The notes under the pieces are model-generated. The model did not search any database. It was given only the letters and a program-made list of their open reading frames with translations, and had not been told where the DNA came from. From NCBI GenBank assembly GCA_963921795.1, contig OY997653.1:27938494-28002493 (forward strand): a stretch of 64,000 bases of DNA, read 5' to 3'. Of the stretch, positions 24,141 through 35,039 are shown in pieces. Source of the DNA: Nannobrachium achirus. Lineage: Eukaryota > Chordata > Actinopteri > Myctophiformes > Myctophidae. Made by a program: the position numbers and the translations under genes. Position 1 is the stretch's first letter; each line of letters begins with the position of its first letter.

Positions 24141-25239
24141 CAATGGTTCTAAACCTGTGGGTCGGGACCCCCAGCGGGGTCCCCAGATGATTAGCTTAAC
24201 GTGTAACATTGTTTTCTCGCTCAACAGTAAAACACACCAACATAAAGTTTAAGTGTTTAGAGCATGGGTCTTCAACAGGGGGTCCGGGACCCCTAGGGGG
24301 GGTCCTCCAAATCTTTGAATGATAGAAACTTTTTTCTCCTTTTTCATATTAAACCATATTCTGAGAACTTTAGCCAAAAATAGCAGCTCTACAAGCTCAC
24401 AATTGGGGGGTCCCCAGATGATTAGCTTAACGTGTAACATTGTTTTCTCGCTCAACAGTAAAACACACCAACATAAAGTTTAAGTGTATAGAGCATGGGT
24501 CTTCAACAGGGGGTCCGGGACCCCTAGGGGGGGGTCCTCCAAATCTTTGAATGATAGAAACTTTTTTCTCCTTTTTCATATTAAACCATATTCTGAGAAC
24601 CTTAGCCAAAAATAGCAGCTCTACAAGCTCACAACGCCTCGCGCCGCGATGCATTGTGAGCTTGTAGACCGGCTATTTTTGGCAAAAAGCTTTGGTGTAG
24701 AGGGGGAAAAAAGCAGACTAAGTACAGAGTGAAAGGTCAAGTTTATTAAGTATTGATGGTTCAAGTGGTTAAAAATCTGAAAACACAAATTGACATGAAT
24801 CCAAAATACACTGATGATTGTGCTGTCAAACAATGAAACTATATGGAATCTATGATAAGGTTGTGGGGGTCCCTGCTTCATCTCTCTCTCAACTAAGGGG
24901 TCCCTGGCCTGAAAACGTTAAAGACCCCTGTTATAGAGGGTATCTACACATTTCTAAAGTGACAATTTAAGGACTTTTTAATACCTCTAAAATTTAAAAA
25001 TTTAAATGTGTCAAATATTAGAGGCAGAAATTGTGAAAATAGCAGATCTACATGCTCAATGCCTCGCGTTGCGAGGCGTTGCGAGCATGTAGATCTGCTA
25101 TTTTCACAATAGAACAGTGTTACGCCTATATTAAATGTAATGCCTCAACTCAGTGCTCGTCATGGTGGGGGTGGGTGGGGTCCCCAGTTAAAATATCATT
25201 ATTTTGGGGGTCACAGCCTAAAAAGGTTGAGAACCACTG
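24141..25239. mobile_element. Family H hAT-like element H1, with nested hAT and 231-bp tandem duplication
   Basis: The termini CAATGGTTCTAAACC and GGTTGAGAACCACTG are flanked by a perfect 8-bp TSD CTCTATCC (24133-24140, 25240-25247). A second hAT-like element (24263-24930) sits inside. A direct duplication with period 231 (landmark AGATGATTAGC at 24185 and 24416) spans host sequence and the start of the nested element, so it happened after nesting. Hairpins lie at about 24604-24680 and 25035-25108. Confidence 0.85.
24263..24930. mobile_element. hAT-like element nested in H1
   Basis: The ends are CATGGGTCTTCAAC and GTTAAAGACCCCTG. The flanks GTTTAGAG (or GTATAGAG in the duplicated copy) and TTATAGAG give an 8-bp TSD with one mismatch. 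It carries a hairpin whose stem extends into GCCAAAAATAGC/GCTATTTTTGGC. Confidence 0.75.
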
Positions 25240-25548
25240 CTCTATCCCACACCTCCTCCTCCATCCCTCTATATCCCATTGTTTCCTAAACACTGGGTCG
25301 CGACCCATTTGTGGGCCGCGGACAACCTTTTGTTTTTAGTTTCCTACATTTCGTTTTTTAATTATTTATTCAAAAAATATTTTCAAAAAACATTCCCAGA
25401 AAAGCAAAATTTTCATGAATTCGAAAACTAACTCAATGTTTTTTCAGTAATTTCTTTGAGAAATCAAAGAAAAAAAAAATCCATGAAAGTTTTGAAATTA
25501 GATTTTGTAGATCTGTTGTTTTCACTAGTTTGGGTCCCAGGGCAAATT

Positions 25549-25797
25549 ATAAATGGTGCATTTATATAGTGCTTTTGTCCAAGGCGCTTTACAGAGATTG
25601 TGCATTGCATTCACCCATCCACACACACATTCATACACCGATGGTGGAGGAAACCATGCAAGGCACCAACCTTCTCACCGGGAGCAACTAGGGGTTCAGA
25701 GTCTTCCACATTAACTCAGGGGGAGCCCGGATTCGAACTGGGAACCCTTCGCTTCGTGCTCCAATGACGGTTTCTCTACCACTGAGCTATGCCGCCG
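25549..25797 (-). mobile_element. tRNA-derived SINE
   Basis: On the minus strand it begins GGCGGCATAGCTCAGTGGTA (A-box region) and has GGTTCCCAGTTCGAATCC about 45 bp on (B box). These are the internal RNA polymerase III promoter elements of a tRNA. The body ends with a segment containing AAAGCGC-type and GCGCTTTACA sequence and an AATGGTGCA tail side. A second, split copy lies at 50.28-51.22 kb. It depends on LINE machinery for mobility. Confidence 0.85.
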
Positions 25798-25885
25798 GGG
25801 AAAACGTCTAATCTCTCTTTTGGCTCCTCCTCCTCCTCATCATCTCTCTATCCCACACCTCTCCCTCATCCCTCTATCCCACTCC

Positions 25886-25985
25886 TAGGGATGGGCAATA
25901 TAATCGATATGGCAAAATATCACAATAGTTTATTTCCCGATACTGTATCGATACTTATATTATATATACTTATATATATAACCAG
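25886..25985. mobile_element. Family E-like hAT terminal fragment
   Basis: CTAGGGATGGGCAATATAATC followed by ATCGATA-rich sequence resembles E-family 5' ends. No opposite end is seen before 26.5 kb. Confidence 0.5.
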
Positions 25986-26915
25986 GCCTGGAATTTCATA
26001 ATTTTAGGGGCCCATTTTTTGAGGGAACAAATGCCAAATGCCAGAGCAGGAAGGCCATCAAATAAAACACAATTTTATTTTAGTCTATTGAAAGATTTCG
26101 TTGAATTTAAAGGTTAGGGATGATAACCTAATCTGCAGTGAAATAGGTAAATTATGGTATTTACAATCTGATCAGTCCAGTCCAGCACCAATCAAAGTCA
26201 CTGGATTGGTTTAAAGATGGGGACTCGGGAGAGATTTCAGAATCTTAACAAAATACACTTATGTCTACATGACAAGAAAGAGACACTGGTGTCTACCGTC
26301 CAGTCTAGTATCTACATATTGACAACAAAGAGACAGAGGATAAAGTGGTACAGTCAGCTGGGGTATTAAGGCCACTGTGGCCTCAAGTCATGCAATTTTT
26401 GAGGGGCACAAGGCCAAACTGAGGGGCAACGTGGCCTTCATGGCCTCCATGAAATTCCTGCCCTGTATATAACATTGAAAGACAGACGGGTAGAATATAC
26501 AATAGTACTTTACATAGGATCACATCAATTACAAAAGCAGAAAAGAAAATGATAAAAACAACAGACGGGGGCTTAGTCTATTTACAAGTGACTAGTAGCA
26601 ACTGTCTGAAGGTGACCTTTCAGACCAATTTTGAAGGAAGCCTGCGGGAGGGTGTTCCAAATGTTAGTGGTAAAGCTGAAGAACTAGAGAAAGCTTCCTC
26701 AAAGGAAGGTAACGTGAGGCCACATGTGAAGGAATGCGGTGTGGAGGCAAAGGGACAAACAGTGAAAGACAGTAAGATGAGAGAGAGAGAGGACGAGAAA
26801 AGGGAGAGGGGAAAGAGAAGAGCGAGAGAGCACAAAATGTGAGACGGGCGGAGAGAAAGAGCAAAAGAAAGATGATGCAGGAAAGACTGAGGGCTCTATT
26901 TTGATTGTCTTAAGT
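25986..26915. other. No intact gene
   Basis: This is AT-rich sequence. A 97-codon plus frame (26549-26842) passes from non-repetitive DNA into a GA-rich tract and resembles no protein family I know. Purine-rich sequence occupies 26770-26870. Confidence 0.4.
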
Positions 26916-26917
26916 AC

Positions 26918-27142
26918 AGTACCAGCTGCCTTAATATAACTGAAAGGCCTGTCCATACTGTCTCCGACCACCAAACTTTTCGTCGGAAAGGTCGGGTTCA
27001 ACTACAAAATGGTGTCACTCGCAGCTTCTGAAAAGCATTACCCTGAATTAGAGTTCAGAAAACTGCACGTCGGAAAGTCAGAACTCTACGACGAAAGTAT
27101 GGACACTGGACAGGCCTTTAAGTTAAGGCATAAGAGATACTT
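26918..27142. mobile_element. Family O MITE, second copy
   Basis: GTACCAGCTGCCTTAATATA and the complement-like end near AGTTAAGGCATAAGAGATAC match the 7.7-kb copy. The interior aligns with indels. Confidence 0.65.
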
Positions 27143-27164
27143 AAGACAATCAATATACAGCCAT

Positions 27165-27412
27165 AGTCATTATGCCCTGTCGCTCTCCTTGGGGGATGGG
27201 GGGGGGGATGCCTCGTCCAATTCATTCCCTATGGAAGCTGCTTCATGGTTTCATGCCTCTAGCAAGCCTCTTGGCTTAAAGCAAGCGCTTTAAGCCAATA
27301 GGCTTGCTAGAGGCATGAGACCATGTGACTTCCATAGGGAATGAATTGGACGACACCCTCGTCCCCCCCCACCCCTCATCCCCCAAGGAGAGTGACAGGG
27401 CATATGACTTTA
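27165..27412. repeat. ~245-bp palindrome
   Basis: The arms are near-perfect complements (GCCTCTAGCAAGCC...GGCTTGCTAGAGGC; CCCTATGGAAG...CTTCCATAGGG) centred at about 27283-27290. The outer arms contain G- and C-homopolymers. No target duplication is visible. Confidence 0.75.
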
Positions 27413-27487
27413 CTGTGGGAACGCAGCCTGAGACAGACGAAAGTAGGAAATAGAAGGAGAGAGAGAGGTCAACAGAGAGAGAGAGAG

Positions 27488-27488
<1 letters not shown>

Positions 27489-27537
<49 letters not shown>
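27489..27537. repeat. (GA)n microsatellite
   Basis: About 48 bp of GA, within a broader GA-rich stretch from 27456. Confidence 0.95.
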
Positions 27538-27540
<3 letters not shown>

Positions 27541-27903
27541 GTGAGAGCGAGAGCAAAGTTCCAGTCGTCGTCGTCGGAGAGAGGGGGGAGATTGGCAGGT
27601 TTCCGTGCGGCGGACGCTATTGAGAGTGACGTGTCCGCGCCACACAGCCGTAACACACTGGGCTTTGATACTAATATCAGTCCTTTTTATAGAGGGAGGT
27701 TGATGAAATTTGCATTTAGATTGAAATGACTGGGGGACGGCCAGGAGGCCACGGAGGGGCCGTGAGAGAGGAAGAGGAGGGGAGAGGAGGGGAGAAGGGG
27801 AGAGAGGTCGTCATCGTTGTCGCTTTGCTCATGGCTAAAGGGATGCTCCATCTTGCCCTTGTCCTGCTCCCCCCCTACACCCACCCACCCACACACACAC
27901 ACA

Positions 27904-28425
27904 CAGGTGGCGTCACAAGGGGGGGAGAAGTGGGACTGAGTTACTAGGGCCCAAGGTGGAGGGGCCTTCATTATTTTAAACTTTAGCTATTGAAAAATAG
28001 CAGATATACAAGCTCACAGCGTGGCACCGAGTGCTGCACTGCGAGCTTGTAGATCTGCGATTTATAATTTTTTGAGCGAACATTATTTTGTAACTCAAAT
28101 TTTGCTGCTGGGGGGGTCCCTGGAACTAAATATTTTGAGATGGGGGTCCGTGGCCAAATAGATATCATTTTGGGGGTGCTTCACATGAAAAAGTTTAAGC
28201 ACCACTGACATAGAAACATAGGTTAAGACTTGCACAAATGTTCACGATTGCCGTGCTGTGCGCTTGTATATCTGCTATTTTTCAATAGTTAAAGCGCAAA
28301 ATAATGCGTAATAATGCCTGCGTTCCCAGTCTAAATGGGTTAAACCCCCTCCCCCTATGAAGATTCATGGGGGGCCCGCAGTGAATCCTTGTACTCAGGG
28401 CCCAGAATTTGGTGTAACACCCCTG
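27904..28425 (+). mobile_element. Family B hAT-like element B3
   Basis: The ends CAGGTGGCGTCAC and GTGTAACACCCCTG lie inside a CA-rich microsatellite on both sides (CACACACA / CACACATA), consistent with an 8-bp TSD in CA repeat. The first hairpin is at about 27992-28065 and the second, reduced, at about 28240-28286. Confidence 0.8.
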
Positions 28426-28752
28426 CACACATATACACACACACACACTAAACAAGGCCGGCCTCCAACGATCCATCCCGTCAGACTTAAGCGTCCCGAA
28501 CATGAACTATTCGACGCACGCCAAACCCGCTCTTAACATTATTTCGTCCGACGTTTGGAGAGCTCCCATCTGAATAGACTGAGAGCAGGGCAGCAGCAGC
28601 TAGCCGGCCCGTTGGGAGAAGGATCGCTCAAGTAATGTCAATGTCTCTGCTGTCTCTCTCTCTCTCTGTCTCCCTACATGCATGCAAAAGGCCATGGTCC
28701 GCTTACGAGCCTCACATTTGCATGGGCCAGATAGATGGGGACGGCATGGGGA

Positions 28753-29370
28753 CATGGGCGTCAATTGGGTATGGCAGGGGTATGCAGCTGCCATACCCTG
28801 GGTCCAGGCCAGGGGGAAAATAAAAGTTACTTTTAAAAATAAATCCATGAATGTCTCTTTGTCTATCTGTGCTGGTTATTATTTGCCTGGCGTTGCCAGC
28901 CTCTATCACACACTTCGTTTTGGGAAGAGAGTCTGTGATTTCAGGAAGAGCTTTCATTTCTGGGGGGCGGGCTAAAGCCTAGTGACGCGAGCCCCAAACC
29001 ACGTGCCCAAGCATACAACCCTGATTGGCCAACCCTTGAAGCTGGTTGAGGAAATAGAATCTCAATGGATCGGTTCCAGACCGTACTACAACACCACTAC
29101 CGCCAGGTTCCGCATAGGTCAGCTGGACAGGTGCAATGCATTATTGTTAATCGTGGCACGTTTACTAACATGCCAAGTTTATCTGCACTTGAACAACCGT
29201 TCCAGGCTACCATATCCAGCCCAAGAAACCGTAGAAACAGGGGGGAAAAAATAAAATGTACTTCTTAAAATAAATGTATCACGCCTGTTGCTAAGGTATG
29301 GCAACATCGCACGCGTGCAAGACACCAGTCATGTTGCCATACCTTAGCTTTTTCTGAACTGACGCCACTG
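28753..29370 (+). mobile_element. Family D hAT-like MITE D1, interrupted
   Basis: The ends are CATGGGCGTCAATTGG and CTGAACTGACGCCACTG, with a perfect 8-bp TSD CATGGGGA (28745-28752, 29371-29378). A ~180-bp insertion (about 28866-29050) matches the repeat at 21.6-22.0 kb. The subterminal hairpin of the family (AAGGTATGGCAACAT and complement) lies at 29295-29347. Confidence 0.85.
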
Positions 29371-30395
29371 CATGGGGAAGAGGTGTGGTGGCATGCTCAA
29401 TGCCTTTAATCTCATTAATCCCCCCCACACCCCCTGTGCAATTTTCTAAACCATTTAACAAGGGCCATGCTGGCATGAGATGCATCACATCCTGTCTTAA
29501 TATTGAGTCATGATCATTTAAGCGAAGCAAAAGTAAATTCTTTGCACCCTGTCGGGTAACAACACCGCTACTATTTAGTCCAAAACCTGTGCGTTCATAG
29601 CCATATATTTTATATCGCATAATGTCATCTCAGTCTGGGATTTAAGTAATATTTATGTGTAAGATTAATATCCTCTTATTAGTACTTTAAATTTGGCATA
29701 AAAAAAACATGTGCTGGTCTACAGAGGTTTAGGGCTTATAATGGGGAATTCATTCAATGTTATCATGTACTTGGATTTCAAAAGCAATTAATCTGCCTTA
29801 TCTATTAATGGCAGACTTATATAGAACGAGCCAGTGTCACATTTGTATTTAACTTCAGCCCATAGTTCACCAACATGAGAGACATTATAAAGAAATAATG
29901 TAAAAAGAGCGATAAAATCTAAAATATCTATAGAACTTTTTTTTTTCAAAAGAAAAAAACAATTCTCATAATTATTCGTTCTAAGAAATATATTTCAAAT
30001 ACCAATAGGCCAATTGTGCTTGTCGTTTCCCCCTAACACTTGGATCTGTGTTTGTGAATGGCTGTTCAAAGTCAAATAGCTGACCCGAGGTGATGTTGTG
30101 TGTCAGACTTGGGAATGGGAGTACAGTCACTTCCCATGATTCTCATGACAAGGCACATTCTAGAGATGCTGGAGAGACTGCTGTCTGAGGGGCTTTTCCA
30201 GAGAACGAGAGCACCACCTTGTGGTACTATTTTGTAAAGGCAAGACCTTCCACCATGTTGACTCAGTGCACACATTCTGAACCAAGGGTGGGCAACTTTG
30301 ATGATGGAGAGGGCCACTATACTTCTACATTCACTCCAGAGGGCCACATTGCATATACTGTCGGGCAGAAACCTATTATCTCCATATGTCACACA
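29371..30395. other. No recognisable gene or transposon
   Basis: AT-rich sequence, with a 109-codon minus frame at its left edge and a 106-codon minus frame at 30072-30392, both without recognisable domains. Confidence 0.4.
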
Positions 30396-30790
30396 AAAGT
30401 AGCTTAAATAGCCGATCTACAACTTTTGAGCTTGTAGACCAGCTATTTATGCTACTTTTGGAAATGGGATCCTGCAACGTAATGTTTTAATTCATTTCAA
30501 ATGCATTTAGTTATACTACTTATAACGTTATGAACTTAAACACAAATACAAATTGGACATAAAAAAAGACAATTCATTTTTAATACTAGTTATTAAGCTA
30601 CTAATATAGACGGTAAGTAATTAAAATAGGTCATGTTTGCATGTTTGGAATTGTAACAGCTTCTTCTTTCGTGTAACAGCTGAAATCAATAATATATCAG
30701 TATTCCAATATTAACCTGTGGGCCTCATTAAGCGTAGGTGGGGGCCGCATGTGGCCACCGGGCCACCAGTTGCCCATGTATGTTCTAAAC
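30285..30790. mobile_element. hAT-like relic with hairpin (GGGTGGGCAACTTTGATG type)
   Basis: CCAAGGGTGGGCAACTTTGA near 30280 and GGCCACCAGTTGCCCATG near 30762-30779 look like diverged inverted ends. At 30404-30460 a hairpin of the common module has a stem extended by AAAAGTAGCTTAAATAGC, paired with GCTATTTATGCTACTTTTG, sequence found with no other copy. Confidence 0.55.
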
Positions 30791-31074
30791 CCATAGCAAC
30801 CAGCATACTCAATACATATGACTGAGACCAGTGGTTTTTCAACTTTTACATTTCAAGGACTTATATACCTCAACTGTGACAGTATACACATGGAACCAAA
30901 TGGACCCTAACATGTCCATTTGGTTTTGCCCGGGAAATAGGTGCACCGATTCCAGAACCTCCAATCTGTACATTTCTGTGATTGCAGAGCTATTATTCCA
31001 AACGTAGGAGACGGTGGAGGAAGGAGCGCTTCTTTTCCGTTCGCCAGCGTCGGCTACTCACCAGCGTCAGGATT

Positions 31075-31180
31075 ACTGAGGTTGGGGTTAGGTTTAGGCA
31101 TAGTTTTACTGAGGTTAGGGTTAGAGTTAGGCATAGTTTTACTGAGGTTATGGTTTGGGTTTGGGTTTGTAGATGTGCAA
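31075..31180. repeat. GGTTAGGGTTAG-like repeat
   Basis: Two units of about 36 bp (GGTTAGGGTTAGAGTTAGGC, ATAGTTTTACTGA) match the core of the element at 55.61-55.88 kb and, inverted and fragmentary, 62.66-62.70 kb. It resembles degenerate telomere repeat but belongs to a mobile element core. Confidence 0.6.
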
Positions 31181-31347
31181 TTTTTGATATATATATATAT
31201 TTTAAGTGAAAGTGGTTAAAGGACCCTTCACCCATTTTCAATGCTCATGATAATATGGTACTTTTTTTCTTCTTCTCTGTGTCTCAGAGGAGGACCGAAA
31301 CCCACCAACCAGACACGTCGGTAGGCTTTTTTTTTTATCAACCAAAA

Positions 31348-31599
31348 TATCGTCGTTGTCAGGTGGAAACCATGTCCAAAACCGTTCGTTTTGTGTTTAT
31401 CAACTGATTTAAACTAGTGAAAACAGCCGATCTACAAGCACACAACGCCTCGCACCGCGAGGCGTTGTGTGCTTGTAGATCTGCTGTTTTCACTACTTTT
31501 GTGCAATGGCCTTGTATGATGAAGCAGGGCTTTGCTTTGCGAAAAAATGTACAAATTTGAAACTTGGAGATACAAGGTTTCTGCCCGACAGTGACGATA
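31348..31599. mobile_element. Family A MITE A3
   Basis: The ends TATCGTCGTTGTCAGGTGG and CCCGACAGTGACGATA are both present; the hairpin is at about 31420-31490 with GTGAAAACAG/CTGTTTTCAC stem extension. No ORF. Confidence 0.8.
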
Positions 31600-31793
31600 T
31601 GTATTTATTTTTGTATTAATGTGAGAACAATGGATTCCTTTAGCATGCTAACTTTCCAGGAACAGAAAGCCTGCAGCTTCTATTAACTTGGAGGACCAAT
31701 TATAGAAAGCTTAGTTGTGACTATATTGGATTCATTGGAACACAGGTTATCTTTTCCATTTCTTCAAAAGTAATGCATGTGTGCAGTGGTGTA

Positions 31794-32200
31794 AAGAAGT
31801 AGGCTAAGTAAAGTAGGCTACATCAATGTTTCTCAACCACTGTTCCTGGGGACCTTTGGTGTGCCCCTGATAAGGGTCAAGTGTGCCCCTTGAAACTGCT
31901 TGAAAGCCAGTATTGTATTTATCATTTTAAAAATGATCTAAACTAGTGAAAACAGCCGATCTACAAGCAGTGCGAGGCGTTGTGTGCTTGTAGATCTGCT
32001 GTTTTCACTACTGTTGTGCGACAGCCTTGAAGCAGGGCTTTACTTGGCGAAGAAACATACACATTTTAAACTTGGAAACAAGGTTTCTTCCCGGCAGTGA
32101 CGATATTTACACCTCTGTATTATGTTGGTGTGCCCATGGATTCTTGGGACATGAAAAGTGTGCCCATGCTACTGGGCTACATATACTCAAGCACTGCACT
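31794..32200. mobile_element. Composite hAT relic with family A copy A4
   Basis: CAGTGGTGTAAAG (31796) opens an F-type end. It is followed by a second hAT-type end (TTTCTCAACCACTGTTCCTG) and a 5'-truncated family A element at about 31911-32105 ending CAGTGACGATA. The outer hAT sequence resumes afterwards (GTGTGCCCATG). The hairpin lies at about 31950-32005. Confidence 0.65.
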
Positions 32201-32724
32201 TAAGTACACTTTTGAGGTATTTTTACTCCGCTACAATTAGGCCCATTTGAAAACTTGAGTTACTAGTTACTTTGTCGATTTAGATTATTATTACAAAACA
32301 TACATTCCCCACTTCAGCCCTAATACATTTCTGACATTTGAAAAGTAAGCCATTTACCATGAGAGGGAGTGGGTTGTTGGCTGATTTACCACTGTTTCAG
32401 GGTTGTGGCACGAGGCGAAGCCCAAAACCCCCAAGTTCACACCTCGCCAACGCTTTAGTGTCACAACAGGGTGTTTTAACAAAGAAACAAGCCTATATTC
32501 ATATAAATAGACCTGTATAGTAGATGTTAAGCGGCGTGCACGTCTCTAGATAAGCTTTTCTACCACTTCTACCATATAAATGAAAGAAAACACAGTTGTA
32601 ACTTGCAATGTTACAACTGCAACACAACAGTGGGCAGGGTCCATGAACCAACTCAAGGTTGTTGACTGATTTACCACTGTTTTAAGCCAATCAGAATCCA
32701 GTATCTAAACATGTGACCAAAAAA

Positions 32725-32810
32725 AGTGGTAGAATAGACGATCAACAAGCTCACAATGCATGGCGATGCAATACATTGTGAGCCTGTAGATCTGCTATTT
32801 TCAAATGATT
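32725..32810. repeat. Hairpin module outside a recognised element
   Basis: The arms are AGACGATCAACAAGCTCACA and GTGAGCCTGTAGATCTGC around a loop of GATGCAATAC-like sequence. I cannot see terminal repeats of a host transposon here. Confidence 0.6.
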
Positions 32811-32864
32811 TTACATAGAACCTGGGGAACATAGGGATGACCCCCCGAAGGTCTGTCCGTCACT

Positions 32865-33165
32865 GATACTACATAGTGTCGCCACCATGGTAACAGCCGC
32901 ATGCTGAAACAATGCCCAAGTTTGGAGACGAGCATGGTGACATCCACCGTGGTAACAGCCGCAAGCTGATACAATGTCCAGATTTGGAGATGAGCATGCT
33001 GATATCACTGATACTACACAGTGTTGCAACCATGGTAACCGCTGCAAGCTGAAACAATGCCCACATTTGGAGATGATGTCCGCCATCTGTCTGCATGCCA
33101 ACGTCACTGATAATAAACAGAGTCGCCAACATGGTACAGCCTCATGCTGAAACAATGCCTACATC
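32865..33165. repeat. Tandem repeat with ATGGTAACAGCCGCA unit
   Basis: Four diverged units share ACCATGGTAACAGCCGCA, GCTGAAACAATGCCCA and TTTGGAGATGAGCATG, at about 32885, 32948, 33029 and 33128. One further unit lies at 51390-51470. Minus-strand frames through it are repeat translations. Confidence 0.7.
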
Positions 33166-33166
33166 A

Positions 33167-33560
33167 GGGGTTCCCAAACGTTTTTGTCTCAGGGCACCCC
33201 ATGAATATTTTTTTAATCCAAGGCACCCCTACATTATAATTTTCACTCCCAGCACCTAATATTTATAGCATATCGTCGTTGTCGTTTGTTTTGTATTTAT
33301 CATCTATAAAATGTACTAAACTAGTGAAAACAGCAGATCTGCAATCGCGAGGCGTTGTGTGCTTGTAGACTGGCTGTTTTCACTAGCTTTGTGCGACAGT
33401 CTTGTATGATGAAGCAGGGCTTATTGCATTACCAAAAGACGTTTCTGCCCGACAGTGACGATATTTTAGTGATTATGTTGTGAGGAAAACATTGAGATAA
33501 CAGCCATTTTGGTTAGAACTGACTGAAAATATCTTTGTACTTCAAGTTTAAAATGGGTTA
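33167..33560 (+). mobile_element. Family R hAT-like element R1 carrying A5
   Basis: It begins CAGGGGTTCCCAAACG. Internally it carries a family A MITE (33271-33463) in the same place and relative orientation as R2 at 44.35 kb, so the A insertion predates spread of R. The right end is lost. Confidence 0.75.
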
Positions 33561-34047
33561 GTAAAATCCTCAGTGTTAATTTAACCGCGAGAGGAACCAA
33601 GGGGCATATTTTCTATTTGAAACTATTTAAAATGTTTTTCAAAATAGTAAAAAAGGGCAAAGAAGTTTAGGGGTTTATAGGGATTAGCTTGGTGAAAATA
33701 GGGCCCCAAATGTCAGACATTCTGAGGAGGGAATTGGCACTCTGAGGATCAGTGTACGATCGAGGCCCAGAATTCCAAGTGGATCCTCCTCTGGCATTGA
33801 AAACGGATCAATACGATGCAGATCAATGCATGCATGTTCATTAGGTGACGGCACACACTGCAATAATGGCTGATTAATGGATCCAAGCATGTCCACACAA
33901 CCACGCATGAACCGTTGGGATGTGGATGAAGGCTTGTATTCATAACAATGGAACTCGTTATAAGCGTGATGAACAAGCATTTTGGAAGTAACGTTGTTGC
34001 CTGTGTCTTCTTACAGTGCTGATTTCAGCAGAGACATCGTGTTCTTC

Positions 34048-34441
34048 CAGTGACGTGCAGAGAATGTTAGAGAGGCAGGGGCTGAAATATCTAAAAGGGC
34101 CTTTTGGTGAAAATATTGAAAATAGCAGAGCTCCAAGCTTGCTGCGACGCGTTGTGAGCTTGGAGGTAAGCTATTTTCAGTATTGATACCACACTAAACT
34201 AAGCATAAAAAAGGCAATGTGGCGCACAGCATGGATTTCTATCAATTAGAGGGCAATTCTTTCAACATACGATGCTGCATTCAAGTTCAGGAGAGTTTGG
34301 AAAAGGCAGTTCTTTTGAATGCCGCCTTCAGGTATGGCATGGAAAAAATTGTAAAAACTGCATTCATGGTCTTGAGAGGGCACTTTTCACAGACGGGTAA
34401 AAGGGCAGGGGCTCTTTCATGTCTATGTGTGCACGTACCTG
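34048..34441 (+). mobile_element. Family G hAT-like MITE G1
   Basis: The ends CAGTGACGTGCAGAG and TGCACGTACCTG are flanked by a perfect 8-bp TSD TGTTCTTC (34040-34047, 34442-34449). The hairpin at about 34112-34180 uses a variant arm, CTCCAAGCTT and AAGCTTGGAG-like, where most modules have CTACAAGC. Confidence 0.85.
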
Positions 34442-34586
34442 TGTTCTTCTATGTAAATTGAAAATTAAAAATAAAAGCTACCCTTCTATATGATCCTGTT
34501 TGACATTAATAAAACAAAACCTGTGCATTAACGTGTTAGCTGTAGTGTGATTCAGAGCCTTAATGTGCACAGAGGGATGGTTTGAG

Positions 34587-34590
34587 AGAG

Positions 34591-34661
<71 letters not shown>
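34587..34661. repeat. (GA)n microsatellite
   Basis: About 75 bp of GA; a CACACG/CA tract follows at 34786-34858. Confidence 0.97.
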
Positions 34662-34663
<2 letters not shown>

Positions 34664-34804
34664 TTGGTGTAGTGAAGACATCCTGGTGATGAATTGGCCT
34701 CTGGGGACAGATTGCTCTGAACTACCTGGCTTCTTACATTACAAGTAGGAATTAAAACGCTTCTACCACTGCGCCAGCCAGGGCACGCACGCACACGCAC
34801 ACGC

Positions 34805-34863
<59 letters not shown>

Positions 34864-35039
34864 CACTTTTCATATGTTAATATTTGCACTGTGATTCAGA
34901 ATCATAAAGTTTAATTTACCCCACTGGGGAAGTGAGGGAGGGAAAAGAGAGAGGGAGAAAGAAAGAGAGAGATGGGGAGAGGGTGGGGGGGGGGGGGGGC
35001 ATAGAAGAGAAGGCGTTTAATAGATGGGAGAATTAGTCT

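Noticed and set aside
23233-24190. Met/Cys/His-rich frames of up to 282 codons resembling metal-binding proteins
   Set aside because: The composition comes from the ATGCA/CACA minisatellite and (GA)n; both strands are equally open.
25549-25797. A functional tRNA gene (A and B box present on the minus strand)
   Set aside because: The tRNA-like head continues into a long SINE body, a related split copy exists at 50.3-51.2 kb, and a cloverleaf with a complete acceptor stem is not evident.
31080-31180. Interstitial telomere repeat indicating an ancient chromosome fusion
   Set aside because: The GGTTAGGG units are degenerate, share non-telomeric ATAGTTTTACTGA spacers and lie in the core of a small transposon at 55.6 kb.
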